A stretch of 64,000 bases of DNA from DASUSH01 sp963785155 (GCA_963785155.1 CAWAUB010000014.1:124001-188000); one strand, 5' to 3'. Shown: positions 25,501 through 34,044, counted from the stretch's first letter. Notes: a model not told the origin generated them from the sequence alone. A program made the numbers and translations.

Positions 25501-26348
25501 GCGAGGTCGTCCTTGCCATTCCCGTCAAAGTCGCCGACCACGACCAGGAGCGGGGTGACGCCCGCCGTCGCCGGGCTGATGCCGGCGGCGGTGAAGTTGC
25601 CTGTGCCGTCGCCGAGCAGAATCGTCACGTTGATCGAGGCTTGGTTGAGGACCGCGAGGTCGTCCTTGCCGTTCGCGTCGAAGTCGCCAACTGCGATGGA
25701 TCGCGGGAAGCCGTCCACGGCCTCAGGGCTGGCGGCGGCGGCGGAGAAGTTGCCGGTGCCGTCGCCGAGCAGGATCGTCACATTGTGCGAGGCTTGGTTG
25801 ACAACCGCGAGGTCGTCCTTGCCGTTTGCGTCGAAATCGCCGACCGCGACCGATTGCGGGCTGGAGCCCACGGCCTCGGGGCTGGTGGCGGCGGCGGAGA
25901 AGTTGCCGGTGCCGTCGCCGAGCAGGATCGTCACGTTGTTCGAGCTTTGGTTGGCGACCGCGAGGTCGTCCTTGCCGTTTGCGTCGAAGTCGCCGATGGT
26001 GACCGCTCGCGGGCCGGTGCCCGCGGCCTCGGGGCTGCCGGCGGCGGCGGTGAAGTTGCCGGTGCCGTCGCCGAGCAGGATCGTCACGTCGTTCGAGTTT
26101 TGGTTGGCGACCGCTTGGTCGGGGTGGCCGTCGTTGTTGAGGTCGCCGACCGCTACCGAGGTCGGCTGGATGCCCGCGGGCTCGGGGCTGGTCGCCGGAG
26201 CCGTGAAGTCACCTGCGACGGCGAACGCGTCGCGGGGAGCGGCGAAGGCGGCGAAGGCCAAAACTGTGACCGCGCAGATGAGGATGCGTCCCTGTCGTAC
26301 CTCGTAGGAACGCTCAGTCGGCTGCGTGCAGCCCTGCCCTCGGCTCAT
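22503..26348 (-). CDS. Giant secreted FG-GAP/Ig-like/RTX repeat protein
   Basis: 1281 residues from ATG 26348 (MSRGQGCTQPTERSYEV), preceded by GGAAG. A signal peptide ends near DAFA. Fourteen tandem FG-GAP/VCBS repeats of 51 residues follow (about 48-760; FTAAGTSPEAVG, then VAVGDFDANGKDDLAVAN, then NNVTILLGDGTGN). Three 95-residue Ig-like repeats (APNTTIDTGP to TRDFTVD) and one divergent fourth come next. After a Gly/Pro linker, RTX-type repeats (LSGGDGADRVSGGDGDDLIRGG) bind calcium, and a C-terminal NCGKGADSVKADGKD motif ends it. The likely role is a calcium-stabilised surface or adhesion protein. It is the sole gene between the tRNA and its 42-base repeat. Confidence 0.9.
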   Translation of the reverse strand: MSRGQGCTQPTERSYEVRQGRILICAVTVLAFAAFAAPRDAFAVAGDFTAPATSPEPAGIQPTSVAVGDLNNDGHPDQAVANQNSNDVTILLGDGTGNFTAAAGSPEAAGTGPRAVTIGDFDANGKDDLAVANQSSNNVTILLGDGTGNFSAAATSPEAVGSSPQSVAVGDFDANGKDDLAVVNQASHNVTILLGDGTGNFSAAAASPEAVDGFPRSIAVGDFDANGKDDLAVLNQASINVTILLGDGTGNFTAAGISPATAGVTPLLVVVGDFDGNGKDDLAVATFGTDNVTILLGDGTGNFTVAAGSPESAGSSPTSVAVGDFDANGKDDLAVANSASNNVTILLGDGTGNFSAAATSPEAVGSAPRSVAVGDFDRDGKDDLAVANRASNNVTVLMNQSPVDADSNFTAPPTSPEAVGTNPVSAAVGDFNNDGYVDQAIANSFSSNVTILLGDGTGDFTTAAASPEPAGIQPTSVAVGDFDANGKDDLAVANFGSANVTILLGDGTGNFTAAGTSPEAAGTGPVSVAVGDFDANGKDDLAVANFTSNNVTILLGDGTGNFTAAGTSPEAVGTNPRSVAVGDFDGNGKDDLAVANEDSDNVSILLGDGTGNFGPAGGSPETVGDRPNSVAIGDFDANGKDDLAVANLSSNNVTILLGDGSGNFTAAGASPEAVGGSPNSVAIGDFDANGKDDLAVANAGSQNVTILLGDGTGNFSAAATSPEAVGSNPQSVVVGDFYRNGKDDLAVANYFSHNVTILLGGDTTAPNTTIDTGPANNSTTNDPTPTFEFSSNEANSTFTCSLVPEGQAASFGSCSGPANAHTSNPALADGDYTFSVRATDAANNSDATPETRDLSVDATAPNTTIDTGPVNNSTSNDSTPEFEFSSNEANSTFTCSLVPEGQAANFGSCSGPANAHTSNPALADGDYTFSVRATDAANNFDSTPASRDFTVDTTAPNTTIDIGPANNSTTNDPTPTFEFSSNEANSTFTCSLVPEGQPASFGSCSGPGAHTSTPALADGDYTFSVRATDAANNTDATPETRDFTVDATPPTLTIDSGPTGSTTNRRPIFGFTAGAGTVSVVCSLDQGTEDFGACSGASSHQPASDLADGNHTFRVVATDAVGNFTSKTQTFSVITPPADDPVPPADGGGTGDGGGTGDGDGQQPPAGTDGNDTLGGTDLADVLQGLAGADVLSGGLGDDRLSGGDGADRVSGGDGDDLIRGGDGPDKLDGGAGNDTVFGDRGDDKITADDGERDEVNCGKGADSVKADGKDKIATNCEKVR
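23190..24066 (-). repeat. Three 285-bp tandem Ig-domain repeats inside the surface-protein gene
   Basis: GTCGATCGTCGTGTTGGGCG recurs at about 23467, 23752 and 24037, exactly 285 bases apart. Copies are nearly identical at DNA level over long stretches, which indicates recent duplication or gene conversion. Confidence 0.85.
24067..26207 (-). repeat. Fourteen 153-bp tandem FG-GAP repeats inside the surface-protein gene
   Basis: The antisense block CCGTCGCCGAGCAGGATCGT returns every 153 bases (for example near 24217 and 24370). All units stay in one frame. Two units (around 25100 and the first) vary, with NNDG instead of DANG and the MNQSPVDADSN insert. Confidence 0.85.
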
Positions 26349-26716
26349 AGTCACTTCCGGGGTTGTGTGGCCTTCGCCCCCGAGCGACCTCTCTTGATGA
26401 GTCGCGGCAGGAGCCTTGGGCCGATCCCCCATCAGGACAGCGAGAACCGATCAAAGGTCAGCATCAACCGTTCGGCCGCCGAGTGCATCGGGAGGAACTA
26501 CGCAACCGGTCTCGGTATTTCCCCGCAAGCGCGTGAGCGCGCTCCCAGCAAGCAGATTTGACTCCATTGGGCACTACAGGCGTTCTGGTGCCCAAATCCA
26601 AGGTAATCCCCGGTAATCCACGGCTATCCGCGCACGTCACGCAGTTCAGCCCCTCGCGCTAGATACCGCTCTATAGAGCCAGACACGGCGACTCTGGCAG
26701 CAAATCGGCTCCCCGC
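26349..26716. other. Non-coding gap holding a hairpin
   Basis: No convincing gene lies between the surface-protein start and the tRNA fragment. Short readings here are antisense artefacts. An 8-base perfect stem TTGGGCAC/GTGCCCAA with a 13-base loop lies at 26567-26595. Base composition is visibly lower in GC than the flanks. The divergent promoter of the surface gene should lie just above 26348. Confidence 0.6.
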
Positions 26717-26758
26717 ATCGCACCCAGGAGGTCGTCGGTTCGAGTCCGACTAGCTCCA
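26717..26758 (+). repeat. 42-bp duplicate of the tRNA-Ala(CGC) 3' end (att-like)
   Basis: Identical over 42 bases to 22438-22479, from the anticodon loop to the discriminator base. The 5' half of a tRNA is absent, so it is not a gene. It is the expected scar of site-specific integration at the tRNA and bounds a 4.3-kb segment containing only the surface-protein gene. No integrase is present within it. Confidence 0.9.
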
Positions 26759-26935
26759 TTCGAGAGTCCCTGGTAATGGCTTGGATCTCACCGTCAGGCG
26801 ACCTGCTGCCATCGCGTCGCCGCCGGTAGTGCAGCGTGACCGATGAGTTTCGGCCAGATTGGCGGTCAAGTAGGGCATCGGGCAGAGTGGAGACCCACAA
26901 CGCCCAAGTGATCCCGACAGAAGGAGCGACGAGCG

Positions 26936-27302
26936 ATGCAGTTCTTTTTGACCGTGCCCCACGACTCCGCCGAGGAGCCGACCATGGAGTCGATGGACCC
27001 GGCCCAACTGGAGGCCACGCTGGCCGCCGTGGAGAGCGTTCAACACCGACCTACAAGAGTCAGGAGCGTTTGTCTTCGCCGGGGGGCTGCACCCACCTTC
27101 GTCGGCCAAAACCGTCGATGCCACCCAAGACGAGCCCGTGGTGGTCGACGGACCGTTCGTTGACGCACCGGAATACGTCGGCGGCTTCTGGGTGATCGAG
27201 GCCGAAGACCAAGATGCCGCGGTCCGGTGGGCGGCGCAGGCGTCGAAGGCACTGGGTGGCCGCATCGAGGTGCGCGCCTTTCAGGATCCGACGGACACCT
27301 GA
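26936..27302 (+). CDS. YCII-related (dimeric ferredoxin-like) protein (one frameshift)
   Basis: ATG 26936 follows GAAGGAGCGACGAGCG. The first part MQFFLTVPHDSAEEPTMESMDPAQLEATLAAVE shifts near 27033, where one extra base is removed to continue AFNTDLQESGAFVFAGGLHPPSSAKTVDATQDEPVVVDGPF. It ends at TGA 27302 with ALGGRIEVRAFQDPTD. GGLHP, VVDGPF and YVGGFWVIEAED are hallmarks of the YCII/DGPF family found beside ECF sigma factors in actinobacteria. The corrected length, 121 residues, is normal. No sigma-factor gene follows; a DHFR-like gene does. Confidence 0.82.
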
Positions 27303-27314
27303 TCGAACGCAGAA

Positions 27315-27866
<552 letters not shown>

Positions 27867-27873
27867 CTCCGTA

Positions 27874-28434
27874 TCACCGAGCTCGCACGATCGACCACCA
27901 GTTGGCGAACGCGCGGTCGCGCCACTTGGGACCAACGTCAAGGCCGGCGAACGTGCGCGCGAGCAACGGGCCAGCGAGGAGGTCGACCGCGTCTACGGGG
28001 GCGAGATCGCGGCGCAGTTCACCCGCTTGTTGCGCCTGCGCGATTGCGTTAAGGCCAATCTCGCGGCGGGGAAGCAGTATCTGCTCGCGGAAGGCGGCGA
28101 TCATTTCGGGGTAGCGGTGGCGCTCGGCCATCAGGCCTCCGATCAGGCCGAGATAGGCCTCTGCGTCGGCCGGGAGCGCCTCGTCCATTAGGCACCGAAA
28201 CCGCGCCCGCGGTGTGCGGCCGCGCGGAGGAGAGAGGTTCGGGAGGGCTGCACGGATCGCGGCTATGACGAGCTCGGTCTTGCCGCTGTAGCGGCGGTAG
28301 ACCGCCGGCTTGCCAACGCCCGCGCGCTCAGCGATTTTGGTGATCGAGGCCGCCGACACGCCCTGCTCGGCCAGGAGCTCGCGCGTCGCCGCGAGAAGTG
28401 CCTCGGTGACTGCCGGGTCTTGGGGACGGGCCAC
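27874..28434 (-). CDS. TetR/AcrR family transcriptional regulator
   Basis: 186 residues (MARPQDPAVTEALLAATRELLAEQG). The helix-turn-helix is VSAASITKIAERAGVGKPAVYRRYSGKTELV. The C-terminal domain resembles TetR_C-type domains (PADAEAYLGLIGGLMAERHRYPEMIAAFREQI). It is divergent, with a 43-base gap, from the SRPBCC-led operon, which it probably controls. It converges with the RibD-like gene. Confidence 0.9.
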   Translation of the reverse strand: MARPQDPAVTEALLAATRELLAEQGVSAASITKIAERAGVGKPAVYRRYSGKTELVIAAIRAALPNLSPPRGRTPRARFRCLMDEALPADAEAYLGLIGGLMAERHRYPEMIAAFREQILLPRREIGLNAIAQAQQAGELRRDLAPVDAVDLLAGPLLARTFAGLDVGPKWRDRAFANWWSIVRAR

Positions 28435-28444
28435 ACTCGGACTT

Positions 28445-28469
28445 TACATTACGCGACGGATACGTTACG
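28445..28469. promoter_or_regulatory. Candidate TetR site with near-identical direct half sites
   Basis: TACATTACG (28445-28453) and TACGTTACG (28461-28469) are 16 bases apart in the 43-base divergent gap. They are direct rather than inverted, so an operator role is tentative. Confidence 0.35.
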
Positions 28470-28477
28470 TTATCGCC

Positions 28478-28929
28478 ATGGCAATCGATTTCACCATCTC
28501 GACCGAAATCGCCCGCCCCCCGAACGAGGTCTTCGCCTTCGTCACCGATCCCACTCGCCTCCACGAGTGGCAGAACACGGTCATTGAGGTCGAGTCGACG
28601 CCAGCCCGGCCGCCGCGAGCGGTAGTCGCCTACGATCGAGGTTCGCGAGATCCGGGCTGGCCATGGAAGAGCTCGTGGAGGTAGCGGAACTCACGACCCC
28701 CGCCACGTTCAACCTGCGTGTCCTCGAAGGCGCCCTTCCCGTCCACGGCGATCTCACGCTTGAACCAGCCGGCGCGGGGACCCGCGTCACGCTTCACGCG
28801 TTTGGCGAACCCCGCGGCGCGATACGCCTGCTCAGCCCGCTCCTCGGCATCGGGCTCAGGCGCGAGTTCACCGAGCAGTACGCGGCGCTCAGTTCAGCGC
28901 TCGAGGGTCGCAACCAGGAGTACGTGTGA
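28478..28929 (+). CDS. SRPBCC/START-like protein (frameshifted)
   Basis: Starts MAIDFTISTEIARPPNEVFAFVTDPTRLHEWQNTVIEVE, the usual polyketide-cyclase/SRPBCC opening. The frame is lost between about 28600 and 28660, where an expected GTRLREVR-like segment is garbled. It resumes as EELVEVAELTTPATFNLRVLEGALPVHGDLTLEPAGAGTRVTLHAF to TGA 28929. The total, about 150 residues, is normal. It binds a hydrophobic ligand in this fold family; the ligand is unknown. It is first of four overlapping genes. Confidence 0.78.
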
Positions 28930-29739
28930 TGAGAGTTCTGAGCACCAGGGCTGCACGGTCACCGGCCGATCGCGTCCCCGCCTTTCTGGCCGGGTTTGTG
29001 CTCATCTGGGGAGTGCTCTACGCAACCGGTCTGGGTGGTGTCACTTTCGGAATCCTCGCCCTCGGCGTCCACGGCTGTCGTGGCTGCAGTCTGGGAGCGT
29101 CTCGTGTGCGGCACGTCCTGGCGGGCGATGCGCGGGGCGCTCGGGCTCGGCAGGCCCACGGCTCGAGGCCTCTTCGCCGGCCTCGTCGTCTCGGCGCTCG
29201 TGCTCTGCTTCTACCCCCTATATGTGCTTGCGACCGGCACTGAGCTGCCGCTGCGCTCAGATTGGCTTTGGCTGTTGATCGGGCTGTTCGCGTTCAACGG
29301 TCTTGCCGAAGAGCTCGCCTGGCGGGGATATGTCTTCAGGCGGCTTCGCGCCCGACGCTCGTTTCGGGCGGCGGTGCTCTGGACAATGCCGCTTCTGGCG
29401 GTGACCCACGTGCCGATCGTGCTCAGCAACGGACTGGTCGTAGGTGCGTTCGCGATGCTGGTCGCAGCGGTGACCTGCGCACCGTTCGCCTACCTGTATG
29501 AGCGTGCACGCAACACGATTTGGGCTGCGGCGATGGTCCACGCGTCAATTGATGCCTTCAAGCTCGTCGAGGTACCCAGCGGCGAGGCGGCGATCGGGTT
29601 CTCCATCGCGCTGTCGATGGTCAGCCTGGTCCTACCGTTGGCCGTGTTCGCCTTTGGCGATGCCTTTTTTGAGGGCGGGCGTCTCGGCCGAGAACAGCGG
29701 GTCGTGGCCCGTAAGACACTGTTGCAGGCTCGCTCGTGA
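28929..29739 (+). CDS. CPBP-family intramembrane metalloprotease (one frameshift)
   Basis: ATG 28929 overlaps the previous TGA. A first membrane span (FLAGFVLIWGVLYATGLGGV) is followed by one extra base near 29066. The corrected frame gives ASTAVVAAVWERL and four to six more spans. The catalytic motif EELAWRGYVFRRLR (EExxxR) and a later THVPIVLS His are present, as in Rce1-like CAAX protease/bacteriocin-immunity proteins. Corrected length is 269 residues. The substrate is unknown; it is coupled to an alpha/beta hydrolase. Confidence 0.85.
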
Positions 29740-29783
29740 CTACTAGGAGAAGGCCGGTCCCGAGCGAGCAGGAGACGTTCGCC

Positions 29784-30620
29784 ATGGCAGACGCTCGCGA
29801 GCTGACCTATGCATTTCACGGAGCCTCCAGCGGGCCGACGATCGTCGTCCTCGACGGCCCTGGGTCGCGCGGCATGGCTTTGGCAGGCGCGCCGGCGGCA
29901 GCGGAGCTGGGCGGCCGCCTGCTCGCGATCGATCGTCCCGGCTTCGGTGGCTCGACGCCGGCCGGCTCTCGCGGCATCGCCGAGTGGCCGGCGGATTGCC
30001 TCGAGCTCCTCGACGAGCTCGCGATCGACAGAGTCGGAGTCTGGACTCAGTCGGGGGGGACTCCCTACGGGCTGGCGCTCGCGGCCGCGGCTCCCGAGCG
30101 GGTGATCGCGATTTCACTCCTGGGCGCCTTTGCGCCCACGGACGACCCGGAGAGCGTCAAGGAGCTCGGCGGTCAGGCAAGAAGCGGTGTCAAGCTCTCG
30201 CGGCGAGCGCCCTGGTTTTTGAAGCTGATGCTTCGCTCGATGGCGCGTAGGGCCGAGAAGGATCCGGAGAAGATGGCGCGCAAAGTCGCCAAGGACCTGC
30301 CACCAGCCGACGCCGCCGCGATCAAGGACCCGAGGTTGTGGGCGATCCACGTCACCGCGACGGCTGAGATTCTCGCGCGGCCCGATGCGATCGCCAACGA
30401 AATCGGATTGCTCGCGAGACCGTGGGGCTTCGATCCCTGCTCAGTGAGCGTGCCTGCGAGGTTTTGGAGTGGCGAGGCGGATTTCGTTCACCCGACCTCC
30501 CAGTCGAACCGCCTCGCCGAGTGCCTCGAAGGAGCGCGCGTGGAGACGGTTCCCGACGCCGCGAATTTCGGCATGATTTCGATTTACGACGAGGCGATGG
30601 GCTTCGCGGTGCAGACATGA
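29784..30620 (+). CDS. Alpha/beta hydrolase lacking the usual catalytic His
   Basis: 278 residues from ATG 29784 (AGGAG upstream). A GTG at 29736 overlapping the previous stop is the alternative, adding 16 unlike residues. The fold is clear: TIVVLDGPGSRGMALAG, LLAIDRPGFGGSTP, nucleophile WTQSGGTPYGLALA. Near the C-terminus, where His is expected in a GHF/GHL turn, the sequence is VPDAANFGMISIY, with Asn in place of His. Activity may be lost or altered, or the base may be a sequencing error. It is third in a coupled operon. Confidence 0.82.
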   Translation: MADARELTYAFHGASSGPTIVVLDGPGSRGMALAGAPAAAELGGRLLAIDRPGFGGSTPAGSRGIAEWPADCLELLDELAIDRVGVWTQSGGTPYGLALAAAAPERVIAISLLGAFAPTDDPESVKELGGQARSGVKLSRRAPWFLKLMLRSMARRAEKDPEKMARKVAKDLPPADAAAIKDPRLWAIHVTATAEILARPDAIANEIGLLARPWGFDPCSVSVPARFWSGEADFVHPTSQSNRLAECLEGARVETVPDAANFGMISIYDEAMGFAVQT

Positions 30621-31096
30621 CGGCCGAGGAATGGACGCTCGCAATCACTGTGTTTCTCTCGGGGCTCGCGACTGACCTCTTGGGGATTCTGATCTCGATC
30701 ATGCGTCCCACTCGCGGAGATGGAGAGACGGGATGCCGAAGTTCATGGAAACGTTCCATCAGTACGCGGGGAAGGGCCTGGGCAAGGCGTACAACTTCGC
30801 CTGGTCGCTCGGGATGTTCTTGGGGCCGGTCATCGCGCTCGTGCTTCTCTGGGACGACGCCGGCTCCACCTCGTTCGTGCTCACCGAGATCGCCACGGCA
30901 TCGTGATCGCGGCGTACTCATCTTGTCCAACGCGTGGAAGACACCCACCTACAACATGATTCTGGCCTGGGACCCTGAGGCGGTGCCGGCGGACTGGAAG
31001 GCGGGACGGCAGCGCTACTTCCTGATCAACTGGATCCAACTCGTGGTGACCTGGACGGCGTTCGTCCTCTTCCTCGTGGCTCTGGTCTCCCTCTAG
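30617..31096 (+). pseudogene. Small membrane protein with several frameshifts
   Basis: ATG 30617 overlaps the hydrolase stop (ATGA). It reads MTAEEWTLAITVFLSGLATDLLGILISIMRP, then in a second frame METFHQYAGKGLGKAYNFAWSLGMFLGPVIALVLLWDD, then in the first frame again SNAWKTPTYNMILAWDPEAVPADW and a last span INWIQLVVTWTAFVLFLVALVSL. Four spans and a total near 160 residues fit a four-helix membrane protein of DUF1772-like type. At least three indels are needed, and they cancel overall. Function is unknown. Confidence 0.6.
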
Positions 31097-31126
31097 GCGG
31101 TCGCCGGTTCGAGTCCGGCTGGCTCA
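31097..31126 (+). repeat. tRNA 3'-end fragment (T arm and acceptor)
   Basis: GGTCGCCGGTTCGAGTCCGG then CTGGCTC closely matches the 3' end of the tRNA-Ala genes; the T stem GCCGG/CCGGC is perfect. No D or anticodon arm precedes it, only the end of a protein gene. It resembles the scar at 26717-26758. Confidence 0.75.
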
Positions 31127-31166
31127 CTCGCCTATCGTCATTGAGGTATGGAGCATCGAAGGAGCG

Positions 31167-33142
31167 ATGTTTCACTGGTCGTCGCGAGTACTCGTGACGG
31201 CTGCGTTCGCTCTTACCTGGCCGGCGACTGGATACACCGCGGGGTCAGCTTCGACCGGGCGTTCGGGATCGGGGTCGACACGGGCGCGGCGAGCTTCCAG
31301 AACTGCACCACGGCAAGCACGTGTCAAACGGGGACCGCCAGCGGCGCCGCGGGCGGGATGAACTTTCCGTCCGGAGTCGCGGTCGACGCGGAGGGGAGGA
31401 TCCTCGTGGCCGATCCGAGCAACAACCGGATCAGCCGGTTCACCGTTGCGGTCGACGGCACGGTCAGCTTCGACCGGGCGTTCGGTATCAACGTGGATCC
31501 GGCGGGCGGGGCGGGCTTTGAGAACTGCACGACCACCTGTCAGGCGGGGGTTGCCAGTGGAACCGCAGGAGGGATGAACAGTCCGGCACAGCTCGTAGTC
31601 GACCCTCAGGGCAGGATCCTGGTGACCGACCGATTGAACAACCGGATCGACCGATTCACCGTCGCGGGCGATGGCACGGTCAGCTTCGACCGGGCGTTTG
31701 GGGTCGGGGTCGACGGGGGGGCGGGCTTCGAGAACTGCACCACCACCTGTCAGGCGGGGGTTGCCAGCGCAGACGCGGGAGGGATGAACTCTCCGTCCGG
31801 CGTCTCCGTTGACGCACAGGGCAGGATCCTCGTCGGTGATCAGAACAACGACCGGATCGACCGGTTCACCGTCGCGGGCGACGGCACGGTCGGCTTCGAC
31901 CGGGCATTCGGGATCGGGGTCGCCGGCGGGGCGGGCTTTGAGAACTGCACGACCACCTGTCAGGCGGGAAACGCCAGCGGAGCCGCGGGAGGGATGAACT
32001 TTCCGGGCGGCGTCGCCGTCGACGCACAGGGAAGGATCCTGGCCGCCGACAATTCGAACAACCGGATCGACCGGTTCACCGTTGCAGGCGATGGCACGGT
32101 CAGCTTCGACCGGGCGTTTGGGATCGGGGTCGACACCGGCGGAGCGGGTTTCGAGAACTGCACCACCGGCACCGGGTGTCAGGCCGGGGCGGGCAGCGGT
32201 GCCGCGGGAGCTATGGCCAATCCCATCGGAGTCGCCGTGGACGCGCAGCAGAGGATCCTCGTCGGTGATCAGAACAACAACCGGATCGACCGGTTCATCG
32301 TTGCAGGCGATGGCACGGTCGGCTTCGACCGAGCATTCGGGGTGGGGGTCGACACCGGCGGGACGGGCTTCGAGAACTGCACGACCGGCACCGGCTGTCA
32401 GATCGGGGGCGCCGGCGGAGCCGCCGGAGCAGTTGACAATCCCTTCGGCGTCGGGGTCGATGCGGACGGGAAGATCCTGGTAGCCGACTTTCTGAACAGG
32501 CGGATCAGCCGGTTCTCGAGCCAGGTGACCGTCACCGTCACGAAGGCGCTCTTGCCTGCGACCGACCCCGGCCGCTTCGACCTGCGTGTCGACGGGGTCG
32601 TCGCTCGCGCGGGCGCGGGCAACGGGGAATCCGGCAGCCTCGAGACCCTGGACGGCTCGGTGACGATCGACGAGCAGGCCGCAGGCGCGCAGCCGCTCTC
32701 CGACTACGAAACGAACATCGACTGCGGCGCCGGACCCCAGCCCGGCACGAGCCTCACGCTCACGAACGTGATCAGCGATGTCAGCTGCACGATCACGAAC
32801 ACCCGCAAGCCGTCGCCGACCCCGCCGCCCACGCCGCCCGTCACACCGGACTTCGAGATCGTCGGCGCACAGCTCGACCGCGCTTCGGGAACCGCGACGC
32901 TGACGGTCGAGGCGAACACCGACGGCATCGTCTGGATCGCCAAGACGAACAAGGTGAAGCGAACGGAGTCCGTCTCGATCGAGCCGAACGAGCCCGCCGA
33001 GCTCGCGGTCGTCCCGCGCAACTCCGCCGCGCGAACGCTCGAGCGCAAGGGCCGGTTAAAGGTGAACCCGATGGTCCGCTTCGGTCCCGCCGCCGGTGGT
33101 GAGCTGGGCAAGCGCCACCAGTTGACGCTGAGGCGCGACTAG
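31167..33142 (+). CDS. Secreted NHL-repeat protein (one frameshift after the signal peptide)
   Basis: ATG 31167 gives the signal peptide MFHWSSRVLVTAAFALTWPATGYTA. A base is missing near 31241, after which the mature frame VSFDRAFGIGVDTGAASFQNC runs to TAG 33142. Six repeats of about 70 residues combine a RAFGIGVD...ENCTTTCQAG Cys pair with an NHL strand pattern (GVAVDAQGRILVADNSNNRIDRF), so a beta-propeller is expected. A SpaA/prealbumin-like domain (about 455-555) and a C-terminal beta domain after a Pro/Thr linker follow. The paired Cys in each repeat could form disulphides outside the cell. Role and ligand are unknown. Confidence 0.85.
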
Positions 33143-33156
33143 CGCGCGTCCAAGCG

Positions 33157-33554
33157 CTACGCCGACGAGCCGGCTGCTTCGAGGGCCTCGGCCGCGGTTC
33201 GGAAGGTGCGCCACCAGATCGCCCGCCCGTCGCGCCACTCGCCCGTCTGCCAGTCGGATTGGTCCAACGGCGCATCGCTCCCCTTGCCTTGGCCGCGAAG
33301 GCGAAGCTGGCTGACCGTCATATCGCCGAGACCACGAACCTGATCGATCTCGACTTGAAGATCGGGGAAGACGGACAGGAGGTTCTCCCACCAGCGCCGC
33401 ACACCGTCGTGGCCCACGTACTCGCCGCCGCCCTCCATCTCAGCCTGGAGCGGGGTGAACCTGACGTCAGGGTCGATGAACGCGAGGAAGCCCTCGAGGT
33501 CGCGACGATTGAAAGCGTCGACCATCGTCCTGGGAGCTCCACGTTGTTGGACAT
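33157..33554 (-). CDS. SnoaL-like/NTF2-fold protein (one frameshift near start)
   Basis: The body MVDAFNRRDLEGFLAFIDPDVRFTPLQAEMEGGGEYVGHDGVRRWW is a typical SnoaL-like domain, with LRLRGQGKGSDAPL and WRTFRTAAEALEAAG later. The normal family opening MSNNVEL lies just upstream in another frame at ATG 33554. Adding one base near 33532 joins them (132 residues). If the internal ATG is used instead, the protein starts at 33525. It converges with the NHL-repeat gene. Function is unknown. Confidence 0.82.
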
Positions 33555-33584
33555 CTCCCCCAGTATCTCGCGGTCCCGCGGTCC

Positions 33585-33607
33585 ATCACACCCAGGAGGT
33601 CGGCGGT
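33585..33607 (+). repeat. Degenerate tRNA-Ala anticodon-arm fragment
   Basis: ATCACACCCAGGAGGTCGGC then GGT differs from tRNA-Ala(CGC) 22438-22460 at two positions and shares an exact 14-base run CACCCAGGAGGTCG. The T arm beyond it is lost. It is the third tRNA-derived scar downstream of 22407. Confidence 0.6.
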
Positions 33608-33644
33608 GTTAGGTTCAATCGAAAGCGATCGGAGGAGGCGCGAA

Positions 33645-33938
33645 ATGACCATCGGTGTGGTGCATGAGATTCCCGGAGGCACCAAGGACGACTATGAACG
33701 GATCGTCCAGGAGCTGGTCGGCGGCTCGTTGGACTCTCTCGGCGACTGGCCGGTCGAGGGCATCCTCTGCCACGTCGCCGGGCCCACGGAGAGCGGCTGG
33801 CGCGTCGTGGACGTCTGGGAGTCGGAGGAAGCGTTCCAGGCCTTCGGCGAGAAGCTGATGCCGGCGTTCGAGGCCGCCGGAGTGGACGCGTCGTCGCCCC
33901 CGCAGACCTTCCCGGTGCACAACTTCGTCAAGGAGTAG
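33645..33938 (+). CDS. Small hypothetical protein (ABM-like fold)
   Basis: 97 residues from ATG 33645, preceded by GGAGG. MTIGVVHEIPGGTKDDYERIVQEL, GILCHVAGPTESGWRVVDVWESEEAFQAFGEKLMPAFEAAG and a final PVHNFVKE follow the beta-alpha-beta pattern of small stress-responsive/antibiotic-monooxygenase-like proteins common in actinobacteria. No catalytic residues are evident. It stands alone ahead of a palindromic repeat and DAHP synthase. Confidence 0.82.
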   Translation: MTIGVVHEIPGGTKDDYERIVQELVGGSLDSLGDWPVEGILCHVAGPTESGWRVVDVWESEEAFQAFGEKLMPAFEAAGVDASSPPQTFPVHNFVKE

Positions 33939-33954
33939 GCGACCCCACACACGC

Positions 33955-34006
33955 GGTGAACGTCCCAAACACCCTCACTAACCGAGGCATTACGGACGTT
34001 CGCGGC
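33955..34006. repeat. Dispersed palindromic repeat, copy B
   Basis: Perfect 8-base arms GAACGTCC (33958-33965) and GGACGTTC (33994-34001), flanked by CGCGGT and CGCGG. The inner CACCCTCA matches, on the reverse strand, the GAGGGTG core of the elements at 3025 and 12304. It lies between two plus-strand genes. Confidence 0.75.
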
Positions 34007-34044
34007 ACCCGCTTCCTGAGTCCCCGGGCCTAGGCTTGGGATCT

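Noticed and set aside
24067..26207. Regular repeats resembling a CRISPR array
   Set aside because: The 153-base period, the lack of unique spacers and the continuous coding frame show that they are FG-GAP protein repeats.
23601..26307. Long plus-strand readings opposite the surface-protein gene
   Set aside because: They are antisense shadows of repetitive GC-rich codons, without family matches or ribosome sites.
31097..31126. A complete tRNA gene
   Set aside because: Only the T arm and part of the acceptor are present; the upstream sequence codes for the end of a membrane protein.
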